The notes under the pieces were generated by a model, which did not search any database, was not told where the DNA came from, and worked only from the letters and a program-made list of their open reading frames with translations. Below, one piece after another: positions 16,414 through 25,571 of a stretch of 64,000 nucleotides of DNA. The stretch covers positions 7,006,001 to 7,070,000 of the forward strand of contig BJHW01000001.1 of assembly GCA_005405945.1 (NCBI GenBank), given 5' to 3'. Every line of letters starts with the position of its first letter. Position 1 is the stretch's first letter. Source of the DNA: Streptomyces violaceusniger. Its GTDB lineage: Bacteria > Actinomycetota > Actinomycetes > Streptomycetales > Streptomycetaceae. The translations under genes were made by a program, and so were the position numbers.

Positions 16414-17954
16414 TCAGAGCGAGCCCAGGGCTCGCATCGCGAGCCATAGTTCGTACTTCGCGCTCGGCGCGGTCAGCAGGGAGCGCCCCAGGACGTCCTC
16501 CGCCCTGGTCAGGCGCTTGCGGGCGCCGGGGAGCGAGATGCCCAGGGCGGCCGCCGCGGCGGGGAGGCGGGCGTCGGCGCGCAGCCAGGTGCGTACGGTC
16601 TCCAGGCCGGTCGCCGGACCGGCCTGTTCCAGGGGGCGCAACTGGGCCCGGGCCCAGGTCCCGGCGGCGGGGTGCCCAGCACCGCGTCCAGCGTGGTGGT
16701 CTGACCCGGCGGGGCCTGGGCGCGGGCGGCCGCGGCCTGGGGCGCGGTGTAAAGCCGCAGCGCCAGCCAGGCGGCCGACTGCGCGGCCAGGCTGCGGCTG
16801 ACCTCCACACCCAGCAACTCGTCCAGATGGCGCATCCGCGCCGCGAGCGTATTGCGGTGGATCTTCAAATGGCGGCTGGCCGCCCCGCCGAAGCTGAGCC
16901 ACGACCCGAGCGTGCCCAGCAGCTCCTGCGGGCCGGGGTCGGCGCGGCGGGCCGGTGCGTACCGCAGACAGGGCGCCAGGAGCTCGCTCGCCCACACATG
17001 GCCCTCCGGGCCCGCCAGGACGGTCACATCCACATCACCGCCGAACCCCGCGCGGCGCTCGGGCGCGTTACGGGCCACCGCCAGCGCGTGAATGGCCTGC
17101 TCGTACGCGGTCGGCGTGTCCCGCAGCGCGACCGCCGCGCTCACCCCGACCCGGCACTCGGGCACCAGCCGGACGATCAGCAGGTCCAGCGCGTCAGGGA
17201 GCCGCGGGCCGTGCGGAGCACCGCTCACCGGGGCCCGGCCCGGGCCCGGCTCGGCCGGCACGAGCGCGAGGAGGTGGTTCGGGCGCACCGGACACGGCAC
17301 GATCCATGCCCCGCCCCCGGCCTCGCGGTCGATCCGCCGGGCGATCTCCCGCCGCCGCGCGTGCGGACACTCGATCACATACATCTGGACCACCGCGGGC
17401 AGCGCCGGCCGCAGCGCCCCGGCGATCCGCTGCGCGGCGGGCACGCTGCCCACCATCAGCAGGTGCAGCACCGCCTCCCGGCTGTGCTCCTCGGCCGACT
17501 CGATCCGCCGCCGCGCCCGCTCGGACTGCTCCAGCCGCCAGCACAGGGCGAGGGTGCGGGCGGCGTCGGCGAGCAGCGTTCCGCAGTGCGGATCGTCCGG
17601 CCCGACGACGGCGAGATACGTCCTCGGGTCGGTGTCGAGCGCGATCAGATGCACCGGGGGCCCCTCACCCCCGCCCAGCACGGCGGACGCCGCCCCGCGC
17701 CGGTGCAGCTCGACGGCGGCGTCGGCGGCGGCACCGGCCGCGAGCCGCGCCACCGCCGGGTCGTGCCCCCCACCCGGCCCGGCCAGCACCCGCCCCGCGC
17801 CCCCGACCAGCACGGCCCGACCCCCGGCCCGCCGGCCCAGCCAGCCGAGCATCTCCCGCACCGCCCCGCGCCGGGTGGCCAGCCGGGCGAGGGCGAGCAC
17901 GTCATCAGCGCGGCCGGCACGGTCGGCGGGCACGCCGGGGGGCGAGGTGTGCAT
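16414..17954 (-). CDS. PucR/CdaR-like helix-turn-helix regulator (frameshifted near 16680)
   Basis: About 513 residues after correction. The N-terminal half resembles a GAF/PucR-type sensory region; the middle holds a GGDEF-like remnant typical of the family. The DNA-binding domain follows: LGSWLSFGGAASRHLKIHRNTLAARMRHLDELLG, where the HRNT helix is diagnostic of PucR-type HTH. The frame is lost near 16680 in a G/C run. The continuation holds a second HTH-like segment (RTWLRADARLPAAAAALGI, then ARKRLTRAEDVLGRSLL) and ends at 16414. The start is the ATG at 17954 or 17966. Ligand and targets unknown. Confidence 0.75.
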
Positions 17955-18068
17955 GAAACAGCACATTAGTTCTGATCGCCTGAGTTTCGGAAAGGGCCCG
18001 GCCCGGCCTGTGGAAAACCTGTGGAGACGACGGAGACCACGGGAAGAGGGCGCGGCTAGGCTCGGCCG

Positions 18069-18580
18069 GTGTCCACCGTCATAGCCGCCATGATCACCGC
18101 CGTCGTCGGCATCCTCGGCACCCTCTTCGCGCCCCTCCTCCAGCAGCGCATGACGGCACGTCAGCGGGCCGAGGACGGGCTCACCGAGGACCGGCGGCGC
18201 CGCTTCGAGGAGCGCCGGGCCGCCTACACCGCGATGAACCGCGCCTCCCGTCAGTTCCACACCCTCCTCAAGGACGCGCTGCACCGGATCCGTGACGACG
18301 TGTACGCGGACGAGGACCGCGTCCGGCTCGAGGAGGCGCGCCGCGACTACCGGGACCGTTACGCCGAGGCGCAGATGATCGTCCCGAGCGGGTCCTGGAA
18401 GCGTCCCGCGAGCTCAATACGGTGCTCGCCGGGGTCGACGCGATGGCCAAGCGGATCGACCGCGGCCTGCAGCGCGACGGCGAGACGGCGGCGGGCGCGC
18501 TGCTGGAGCTGAAGGAGGCCGAGCCTCGGCTGTCGGCGATGCGTCGGATCATGCGGGAGGACCTGGGCATCTTCGACTGA
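18069..18580 (+). CDS. Hypothetical membrane-anchored coiled-coil protein (frameshifted)
   Basis: The GTG at 18069 opens a hydrophobic segment (about residues 3-25, IAAMITAVVGILGTLFAPLL) followed by a long charged helical region (RRRRFEERRAAYTAMNRASRQF and on). One base is missing near 18385. The restored frame continues RVLEASRELNTVLAGVDAMAKRIDRGL and ends at 18580, giving about 170 residues. It looks like a membrane-anchored coiled-coil protein of the kind widespread in Streptomyces. Function unknown. It is divergent from the PucR-like regulator, whose start is about 115 bases away. Confidence 0.65.
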
Positions 18581-18767
18581 GGTCCGGGGCCGCGGCCATG
18601 ACTTCGGAGGTAATCGACGCTCACGGCGGGGCGCGGCAGGCTGATCGTGTCCGCCGGACGGGCCGGTCGGGCGGACGGCTGGACGGGCCGGACGGGTCGG
18701 ACCCGTTCGCCGGGCCCGTCCGCCGCCGGACCGGTTCGCCGACCTGCTCGGAGCACTTGGAGGAGCC

Positions 18768-19129
18768 ATGCCCGCCGCCTACGCGTTCGCTCATCTGCAC
18801 GGCCGCAGCCCGCACCCCGACGTCATCGAGTACCTGGAGCGGATCCAGGCCACCCTCGACCCCTTCCACGGCCGGTTCCTCATCCACGGCGGCACCTTGG
18901 AGGTGGTCGAGGGGAGTGGCCGGGCAGTGTGGTGCTGATCGAGTTCCCGGGAGGGATGGCGGACGCCCGCGAGTGGTACGCGTCGCCCGCCTATCAGGAC
19001 ATCCTGGCGCTGCGCACCGACCACATCGAGGGCGATGTGATCCTGGCCGAGGGCGTCGGCCCCGGCTACGACCCGCTGAAGCGGGCCGAGAAGCTGCGGT
19101 CGGCGGACCCCAGCGGGTACGCCCGCTAA
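18768..19129 (+). CDS. DUF1330 family protein (frameshifted near 18916)
   Basis: Small alpha/beta (ferredoxin-like) protein of about 120 residues. It starts PAAYAFAHLHGR, has a central FHGRFLIHGGTLEVVEG, and after the break continues SWPGSVVLIEFPGGMADAREWY and ASPAYQDILALR, the DUF1330 pattern. One base is missing near 18916 in a G run. A good ribosome site (AGGAG) precedes the ATG at 18768. Members of this family have no firmly known reaction. Not in an obvious operon. Confidence 0.78.
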
Positions 19130-19563
19130 GCGCTCCGCGGGAAGTGGCGCCATGCGTCGTTGGCCGACTGCGGCGCCGTCGTGGCTGGTCCCACGCGGCG
19201 GAGCCGCATATCGACACAGCCGCGCGGGGGAGCCGCACATCGACACAGCCCCGCGCCCCTTCGGGGCGCTGCCCGAACCGTAGCGGACTTCCTCCGACCT
19301 GCTCAGCGCGCACGCCGCCCGGCGTGCGCAGGGGCTTCGTCCCTGGACGCCGGGGTTGACGGGCCGGCCGTCGCCGCGGGCAGCGCACCGGTGAGGGAGG
19401 CCGACCGCGCCACCTGTGACGCGGCCGGGGTCCGGGGCGGATCCCCCACGCGGCGGAGCCGCACATCGACGCCGCGTGGGAAGGGGCGGGGAGGGGAAAG
19501 CGGTCCGCCGCAGGCGTCACGATCCGACGGATGCCACCTGGCGGGTACGCCGCCCGCCGGCGG
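19130..19563. other. Gene-free stretch with dispersed repeats
   Basis: No convincing gene. It holds two exact copies of a 17-mer CACGCGGCGGAGCCGCA (19192-19208, 19447-19463), each followed by a short ATCGAC-containing tail. A third copy lies at 35262-35278. A hairpin at 19253-19269 is listed separately. Confidence 0.6.
19253..19269. terminator. Short GC hairpin
   Basis: GCGCCCC-TTC-GGGGCGC, a perfect 7-bp stem, between the convergent DUF1330 gene and the gamma-glutamyltransferase gene. Probable transcription terminator. Confidence 0.5.
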
Positions 19564-21455
19564 TCAGCGGCCCACCGCGTAGCCCTGCGCGCCGCGCGGG
19601 TTGGCGGCGGCCAGCAGGACGCCCGTCTCCGGGTCGCGGGCGACGGCGCACAGGCGGCCCTCCGACCAGGGTTCGCCGACCACGACATCGTGGCCGCGGC
19701 GGCGGAGTTCCGCTACCGCGGACTCGCCGATGCGGGACTCCACGACCACCCGGCCCGCCGTCATCGCCCGGGGTGGAAGGAGCCGGGGAAGGACTCCTGG
19801 TGCCAGTTGGGGGCGTCGATGGCGCCCTGCAGATCCAGCCCGGAGCGCACCGGCGCCCGTAGCGCGACGCCGAGGAAGAAGTGCGTGCTCCACTGGTCCT
19901 GCTGGTCGCCGCCGGGGGTGCCGAAGGCCATCACGGGGGTGTCGCCGCGCAGCGCGAGCGAGGGGGTGAGCGTGGTGCGGGGGCGGCGGCCGGGGGTGAG
20001 GGAGTTGGGCAGGCCGGGGTCCAGCCAGGTCATCTGGAGCCGGGTGCCGAGCGGAAAGCCCAGCGCGGGATGACGGGGTTGGACTGCAGCCAGCCGCCGC
20101 TGGGCGTGGCCGCGACCATGTTGCCCCAGCGGTCCACCACGTCGAGGTGGCAGGTGTCGCCCCGGGTCACCCCGTCCCGGTCCACGGCGGGTTCGCCGAC
20201 GGCCGGATCGGCGGCGGCCGGTTCGCCGCGCGCCGGTCCCCCAGCCCCAGGCCCAGGTCCCCGCCGCCGACCGTCGGCTCACCGCCGCCCGGCCCGGCGG
20301 CCGGGCCGTCCGCTCCGGAGGCCGCGCGGGCCACCGCGGCCAGCGCCTGCTTGCTCAGGCGCGGCGTACGGCCCCCGGGGTGGCCGGGGCGCAGCTCGTA
20401 CGAGGCATGTTCGCCGATCAGCGCCTGCCGCTCCTCGTTGTACGGACGCGAGAGCAGCTCCGCCAGCGGTACGTCGGCGGCGTCCCCGTACCACGCCTCG
20501 CGGTCGGCCATGGCCAGCTTGCCGCCCTCGATCAGGAGGTGCAGGAAGTCGGGCGTGCCCAGGTCGGCCTCGCTCAGCCCGTACGGCAGCAGGGCGAGTT
20601 GCTGGAGCAGCACCGGCCCCTGGCTCCAGGGCCCGGCCTTGCACACGGTCCAGCCGTTCCAGAAGTGGCGGACCGGCGGCTCGTACGTGGCCTCGAAGGC
20701 GGCCAGGTCGTCCCCGGTCATGGTCCCGGCGTTGCGCCGCCCGGACGAGTCCATCGCGGGCCGGGCCGCCGCGTCCGCCAGCTCCTCCGCGATGAAGCCC
20801 TCGCGCCAGACCCGGCGGGCCGCCTCGATCTGGGTCTCGCGCCCCGGCCCTGCCGCCTCCGCCTCGGCGACCAGCCGCCGCCAGGTGGCGGCCAGCGCGG
20901 GGTTGGTGAGCAGCCGTCCGGCGGCGGGGACTTCCCGTCCGGCAGGTACAGCTCGGCCGAGGTCGTCCACTCGGTCTCGAACAGCTCCCGCACCGTCTCG
21001 ACCGTCTCCCCGATCCGCTCGACCGCCGGATGGCCGTGCTCGGCGTAGCCGATCGCGTACCGCAGCACCTCGGCGAGCCGCTTCGTACCGTGGTCGCGCA
21101 GCAGCACCATCCAGGCGTCGAACGCACCGGGCACCGCCGCCGCGAGCGGGCCGGTGCCGGGGACGAGGTCGAGGCCGAGCGCGGTGTAGTGGTCGATGGT
21201 GGCCCCGGCGGGGGCCGGGCCCTGCCCGCACAGCACGGTGGGTTCGCCGCCCGCCGGGGCGAGGATGATGGGCACCTCACCGGCGGGCCCGTTCAGATGC
21301 GGCTCGACCACATGCAGGACGAACCCGGCGGCCACGGCCGCGTCGAAGGCGTTGCCGCCGTCCTCCAGGACGGCCATGGCGGACTGCGAGGCCAGCCAGT
21401 GGGTGGAGGACACCATGCCATGGGTGCCTTGCAGGGTGGGCCGGGTGGTGAACAT
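19564..21455 (-). CDS. Gamma-glutamyltransferase family protein (four frameshifts)
   Basis: Ntn-hydrolase family enzyme that cleaves or transfers gamma-glutamyl groups. The N-terminal part has ASQSAMAVLEDGGNAFDAAVAA, the central part NAGTMTGDDLAAFEATYEPP, and the small subunit begins at the candidate nucleophile Thr in GDTCHLDVVDRWGNMVA, followed by ATPSGGW. The reading frame shifts at about 20935, 20200, 20065 and 19775, each fitting one missing base; corrected length is about 630 residues. It is the last gene of the peptide-ABC operon, 56 bases after the second ATPase, suggesting hydrolysis of imported gamma-glutamyl peptides. Four shifts in one gene make real decay possible, but the amino-acid sequence is well conserved throughout. 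Confidence 0.8.
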
Positions 21456-21511
21456 GTCGGCAGGCTCCTGGTCTTGTGCGGGTGCGGGCGTGCGGGCAGG
21501 TCTCAGGGTCC

Positions 21512-22558
21512 TCAGGGGACAGCGGCGTCCCCGGGGGCCGAGGCGTCGGGCGCGGTGCCGTCGTCCGCCACCAGATGGCAGGCGACCTGGCGGCGGCCGC
21601 CGCCCTCAACGATCCGCCGCAGCACCGGCGGCTCGGTGCGGCAGCGGTCGACGGCGAGCGGACAGCGGGTGTGGAAGCGGCAGCCCGCGGGCGGATCCAG
21701 CGGGCTGGGCAGCTCCCCGCTGAGCACGATCCGGGTGCGCGACCGCTGCGCGGCCGGGTTCGGCACCGGGGCCGCGGACAGCAGGGCCTGGGTGTACGGA
21801 TGCTTGGGGTCGGCGAACAGCTCGGCGGCCGGGGCCTGTTCCACCAGCTGCCCCAGATACATCACGGCGATCCGGTCCGCGAGGTACTCGACGGCCGCCA
21901 GGTCATGGGTGATGAACAGACAGCCGAACCGCCGCTCCCGCTGGAGGTCCGCCAGCAGATTGAGCACGGACGCCTGGACGGAGACGTCCAGCGCCGACGT
22001 CGGCTCGTCGGCCACCAGCAGCTGGGGATCGACCGACAGCGCGCGGGCGATGGAGACCCGCTGCCGCTGACCGCCGGAGAGTTCATGGGGCCGCCGCCGC
22101 GCCAGTTCGGGCCGCAGCCCCACCTGGGCCAGCAGCGCGGCGACCCGGTCGCGCAGGGCGTCGCCGGACGCCAGGCGGTGCAGCCGCAGCGGCTGGCCGA
22201 CGATGGCGCCCACCGTCATCCGGGGGTCGAGCGAGGAGGACGGGTCCTGGAAGACCAGGTGGAAGTCCTTGCGCAGCGGGCGCAGCGCCCGCTTCGACAG
22301 CCGGGTCACATCGCGGCCGTTGATCGTCACCTGGCCCGCGGTCGGCCGGTCCAGCCGTACGGCGCACCGCCCCACCGTGGACTTGCCGCTGCCGGACTCC
22401 CCGACCAGGCCGACGATCTCGCCCCGGCCGATGCTGAGGCTGACCCCGTCGACCGCCCTGACGGTGCCTGCGGGGCCGGTGAAGTGGCGGACCAGGCCGC
22501 TGATGTCGAGTACGGCGTCATCCCGCGACGCCTGCGCGGACGCGACGGCGGCGGTCAT
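21512..22558 (-). CDS. Peptide ABC transporter ATP-binding protein (DppF/OppF type)
   Basis: 348 residues. Walker A GESGSGKS at residues 53-60, signature LSGGQRQRV, Walker B VADEPTSALD, and the OppF-type C-terminal Cys-rich motif CRFHTRCPLAVDRC. It powers import of oligopeptides together with the DppD-type partner. Its ATG at 22558 overlaps that partner's stop as ATGA. No substrate can be read, but the distal gamma-glutamyltransferase suggests gamma-glutamyl peptides such as glutathione-like compounds. Confidence 0.92.
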   Translation of the reverse strand: MTAAVASAQASRDDAVLDISGLVRHFTGPAGTVRAVDGVSLSIGRGEIVGLVGESGSGKSTVGRCAVRLDRPTAGQVTINGRDVTRLSKRALRPLRKDFHLVFQDPSSSLDPRMTVGAIVGQPLRLHRLASGDALRDRVAALLAQVGLRPELARRRPHELSGGQRQRVSIARALSVDPQLLVADEPTSALDVSVQASVLNLLADLQRERRFGCLFITHDLAAVEYLADRIAVMYLGQLVEQAPAAELFADPKHPYTQALLSAAPVPNPAAQRSRTRIVLSGELPSPLDPPAGCRFHTRCPLAVDRCRTEPPVLRRIVEGGGRRQVACHLVADDGTAPDASAPGDAAVP

Positions 22559-23682
22559 GAGGCGGCCTCCTGTTCGGGGTGTTCAGGGTGTTCGGGGTGT
22601 TCAGGGTGTTCGGGGTGTTCGGGGTGTTCGAGGTGCACCGGCACCGGATGCCAGCAAGCGGCCTCATGCCGCTCGTCCCGTTCGTACCCCTCGCGCCTCT
22701 CGTCCCGCTCGCGCGGCACCCGCAGCTCCCGCACCGTCCGCAGCGCGGGCCTTTGCTCCCCGCACCGCTCGTCGGCGTAGGAGCAGCGGGGCTCGAAGGT
22801 GCAGCGATCGGGCTGTTCGGTGAGGCTCGGCACCAGCCCGGGGATCTCCTGGAGCCGCCCCCGCTCGCCCTCCGCCCGCCTCCGGCCGGGCACCGGCACC
22901 GCGCCGAGCAGCCCGCGGGTGTACGGATGGCGGGGCGCGCCGAACAGCTCGTCCACCGGGGCCTGTTCGACGCCCCGGCCCGCGTACATCACCAGCACCC
23001 GGTCGGCGATGTCGGCGACCACGCCCAGATCGTGGGTGATCAGCACGATCGCGGTGCCGAGCCGCTCCCGCAGGGACTGCAGCACCTCCAGGATGCCCGC
23101 CTGCACGGTGACGTCCAGCGCGGTGGTGGGCTCGTCGGCGATGAGCACGGCCGGGTCGCAGGCGATCGCGATGGCGATCATCACCCGCTGTCGCATTCCG
23201 CCGCTGAGCTGGTGCGGATAGTCGCGGGCCCGCTGGGCGGGGGCGGGGATGCCGACGAGGTCGAGCAGGTCCACGGCCCGCTCGCGCGCCTCCCGGCGGC
23301 CGATCCCCTGATGGCGCCGGAGGACCTCGCCGACCTGGCGGCCGATGGTGAGGACGGGGTTCAGCGAGGTCATCGGCTCCTGGAAGATCATCGCGATCTC
23401 CCGGCCGCGGACGTCCCGCAGTTCGCTCTCGTCCGCCCCCACCAGCTCCCGTCCGCCCAGCCGGATGGAGCCGCCGACGCTCGCCGTGGGCGGCAGCAGC
23501 CCCATCACGGCGGTGGAGGTCACGGACTTGCCGCAGCCGGACTCGCCGACCACGGCCAGCACCTCACCGGCGGCGACGTCGTACGACAGCCCGTCCACCG
23601 CGTGGACGACGCGGGTCGGGGTGCGGAAGACCACGGACAGGTCCCGCACGCTCAGGGCGGGGGGCGCGGTGGACGTGGTCAT
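22555..23682 (-). CDS. Peptide ABC transporter ATP-binding protein (DppD/OppD type)
   Basis: 375 residues: Walker A GESGCGKS (46-53), signature LSGGMRQRV, Walker B IADEPTTALD, and the C-terminal motif RCTFEPRCSYADERC typical of DppD. The protein ends in an odd tail of charged residues followed by six Glu-His-Pro repeats (residues about 350-370) encoded by a 9-bp minisatellite. The tail is not part of the family fold. Its start overlaps the permease stop as ATGA. Confidence 0.92.
   Translation of the reverse strand: MTTSTAPPALSVRDLSVVFRTPTRVVHAVDGLSYDVAAGEVLAVVGESGCGKSVTSTAVMGLLPPTASVGGSIRLGGRELVGADESELRDVRGREIAMIFQEPMTSLNPVLTIGRQVGEVLRRHQGIGRREARERAVDLLDLVGIPAPAQRARDYPHQLSGGMRQRVMIAIAIACDPAVLIADEPTTALDVTVQAGILEVLQSLRERLGTAIVLITHDLGVVADIADRVLVMYAGRGVEQAPVDELFGAPRHPYTRGLLGAVPVPGRRRAEGERGRLQEIPGLVPSLTEQPDRCTFEPRCSYADERCGEQRPALRTVRELRVPRERDERREGYERDERHEAACWHPVPVHLEHPEHPEHPEHPEHPEHPEQEAAS
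22573..22635 (-). repeat. 9-bp minisatellite, 7 copies, coding for Glu-His-Pro
   Basis: Seven direct copies of a 9-bp unit (plus-strand TTCRGGGTG, last copy TTCGAGGTG) fill positions 22573-22635 inside the 3' end of the DppD-type gene. The copy number is likely to vary between strains; the array keeps frame at any copy number. Confidence 0.92.
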
Positions 23683-24571
23683 CGGCTGTCTCCCTGGGGG
23701 TCGAGGATGTCGCGCAGCCCGTCCCCGAGCAGGTTGAACGCGAGCGTCGCGGCGATGATCGCCAGGCCCGGGAAGACCGCCATCCAGGGCGCGGCGGCGA
23801 TGTACGCCTGGGCGCTGGAGAGCATCACCCCGAGCGAGGGGACGGCGGCTGGACGCCGAGGCCGAGGAAGCTCAGCAGCGCCTCGCCGATGATCGCGGTG
23901 GGGATGCCCACGGTGGCCTGGACGGTCAGCGCGGACAGGGCGCCGGGGAGGATGTGGCGGAAGAGCACGGTGCCGTCCCCACCGCCGTTTGCCACGGCCG
24001 CCGCCACATAGTCGAGGTGTTTGAGCCGCAGCGTCTCCGCCCGGGTGATCCGGATGACGGCCGGGATCTGCGAGACGCCGACCGCGATCGTGGCGTTCAG
24101 CAGGGACGGCCCGAGGATGGTGGCCAGGCCCACCGCCAGCACCAGGAAGGGGAAGGCGAGCAGGGTGTCGGTGAGCCGGGAGACCACCGAGTCGGCGAAC
24201 CGCCCGTAGTAGCCCGCGATCAGCCCGAGCGGCACCCCGGCCGCGAAGGCCAGCGCCACCGCGAGCAGCCCGATCTGGAGCGAGGCGCGCACCCCGTACA
24301 CGACCCGGGAGAGCTGATCGCGGCCCAGGTCGTCGGTGCCCAGCCAGTGGGCCCAGCCCGGCGGCCGGAGGGCGGCCGTGAAGTCGGGGCGGGCCGGGTC
24401 GTACGGCGCGATGAGCGGTGCGCACAGCGCGATCAGCACCAGGATCACGGCGGCCACGGCCCCGGTGAGGGCCAGCTTGTTGCGGGTCAGCAGCCGCAGC
24501 CGGGACAGCGGGGCGAGCGGGGTCCGCTCCCGCTCCTCGGCGGTGGGAAGGGCGGTGGCGGCAGCGCTCAC
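23679..24571 (-). CDS. Peptide ABC transporter permease (DppC type, frameshifted near 23845)
   Basis: Inner-membrane permease of about 297 residues. It has a first membrane helix at about residues 30-50, the DppC-type periplasmic APYDP segment with HWLGTDDLGRDQLSR, and several helices. The coupling loop RAETLRLKHLDYVAAA follows, near the EAA position. The frame breaks near 23845 after LSFLGLGVQPP; one base added restores PSLGVMLSSAQAYI, TLAFNLLGDGLRD and DPQG. The GTG at 24571 has GGAGG upstream and overlaps the stop of an 18-codon mini-ORF. Confidence 0.88.
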
Positions 24572-24624
24572 TGGGCACCTCCGGGGCCGAGGCTCAACTC
24601 GGCAGCTCCGCGCCGGATTCTCAC
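24568..24624 (-). CDS. 18-codon mini-ORF bridging two permease genes
   Basis: GTG at 24624 overlaps the DppB-type stop (GTGA), and its own stop overlaps the DppC-type GTG (GTGA). A 16-bp direct repeat (24568-24583 and 24621-24636) containing ribosome site, start and stop lies at both ends, so the mini-ORF seems to have arisen by duplication of the junction. It may pass ribosomes from one permease gene to the next. The peptide (MRIRRGAAELSLGPGGAQ) has no known match. Confidence 0.45.
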   Translation of the reverse strand: MRIRRGAAELSLGPGGAQ

Positions 24625-25571
24625 TGGGCACCTCCGAGCCGGATACGGGGGTCGATCACCGAATAGGCCAGGTCCACCAGGAGGTTGACGAGGATGTAGG
24701 CGGTCGAGGTGAACAGCACCACGCCCTGCACCATCGCGTAGTCCCGGGAGAAGACCGCGTCGATGGTGAGCTTGCCGAAACCCGGCAGGACGAAGATCTG
24801 CTCGGTGACCACCGCGCCCGAGATGAGGTGCCCGAGCTGGAGCCCGAGCACGGTCACCACGGTGACCAGGCTGTTGCGCAGGGCATGGCCCACGATCACC
24901 TGGCGCCGGGAGAGCCCCTTGGCGCGCGCGGTGCGCACGTAGTCGGCGGAGAGCGAGCCCAGCATGGCCGCGCGCGTCTGCCGCATCACGACCGCCGCCA
25001 GACCGGAGCCGAGGACGATCACCGGGAGCACCATATGGCGCAGGTTCTCCATGGGGTCCACGCCGAACGGCACGAAACCGGAGGCGGCGAAGACCGGGAC
25101 GGCGATGGCGAAGGCGAGGACGAGCACGATGCCGAGCCAGAAGGCGGGCACCGAAAGCCCCAGCAGCGCCACCGCGTTGACCAGCCACTCCTCGGGCCGT
25201 CCGCGCCGGACCGCCGCCACCACCCCGGCGCCCACGCCGACGACGACCGCGAGCAGCAGGGCCAGGGCGGACAGTTCGAGGGTGACGGGCAGTGCCTCCA
25301 TCACCGAGTCCAGGACCGGCAGCCCGGTGCGGGAGGAGACGCCGAGGTCGCCGGTGGCGGCGTGCCGCACATAGCGCAGGTACTGCACCACGATGTTGTC
25401 GTTCAGCCCGTAGCTCTCGCGGATCTGGGCGATCGCCTCGGGCGTGGGCTCCTCCCCCGCCAGCGCGGTGGCGGTGTCGCCGGGCAGCGCCCGTACGCCG
25501 GCGAAGACCACGACGCTGACCAGGAAGAGGGTGATCAGCGATTCGCCGAGACGGCGGATCGGATACGGCAT
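24621..25571 (-). CDS. Peptide ABC transporter permease (DppB type)
   Basis: 316 residues, intact. It has an N-terminal membrane helix, the DppB-type LPGDTATALAGE and IRESYGLNDNIVVQYLRYV region, about five more helices, and the coupling loop RTARAKGLSRRQVIVGHALRN. It ends FSRDYAMVQGVVLF and DLAYSVIDPRIRLGG, all standard. It pairs with the DppC-type permease to form the channel. The ATG at 25571 shares its A with the stop of the binding-protein gene (TGATG). Confidence 0.93.
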   Translation of the reverse strand: MPYPIRRLGESLITLFLVSVVVFAGVRALPGDTATALAGEEPTPEAIAQIRESYGLNDNIVVQYLRYVRHAATGDLGVSSRTGLPVLDSVMEALPVTLELSALALLLAVVVGVGAGVVAAVRRGRPEEWLVNAVALLGLSVPAFWLGIVLVLAFAIAVPVFAASGFVPFGVDPMENLRHMVLPVIVLGSGLAAVVMRQTRAAMLGSLSADYVRTARAKGLSRRQVIVGHALRNSLVTVVTVLGLQLGHLISGAVVTEQIFVLPGFGKLTIDAVFSRDYAMVQGVVLFTSTAYILVNLLVDLAYSVIDPRIRLGGAQ

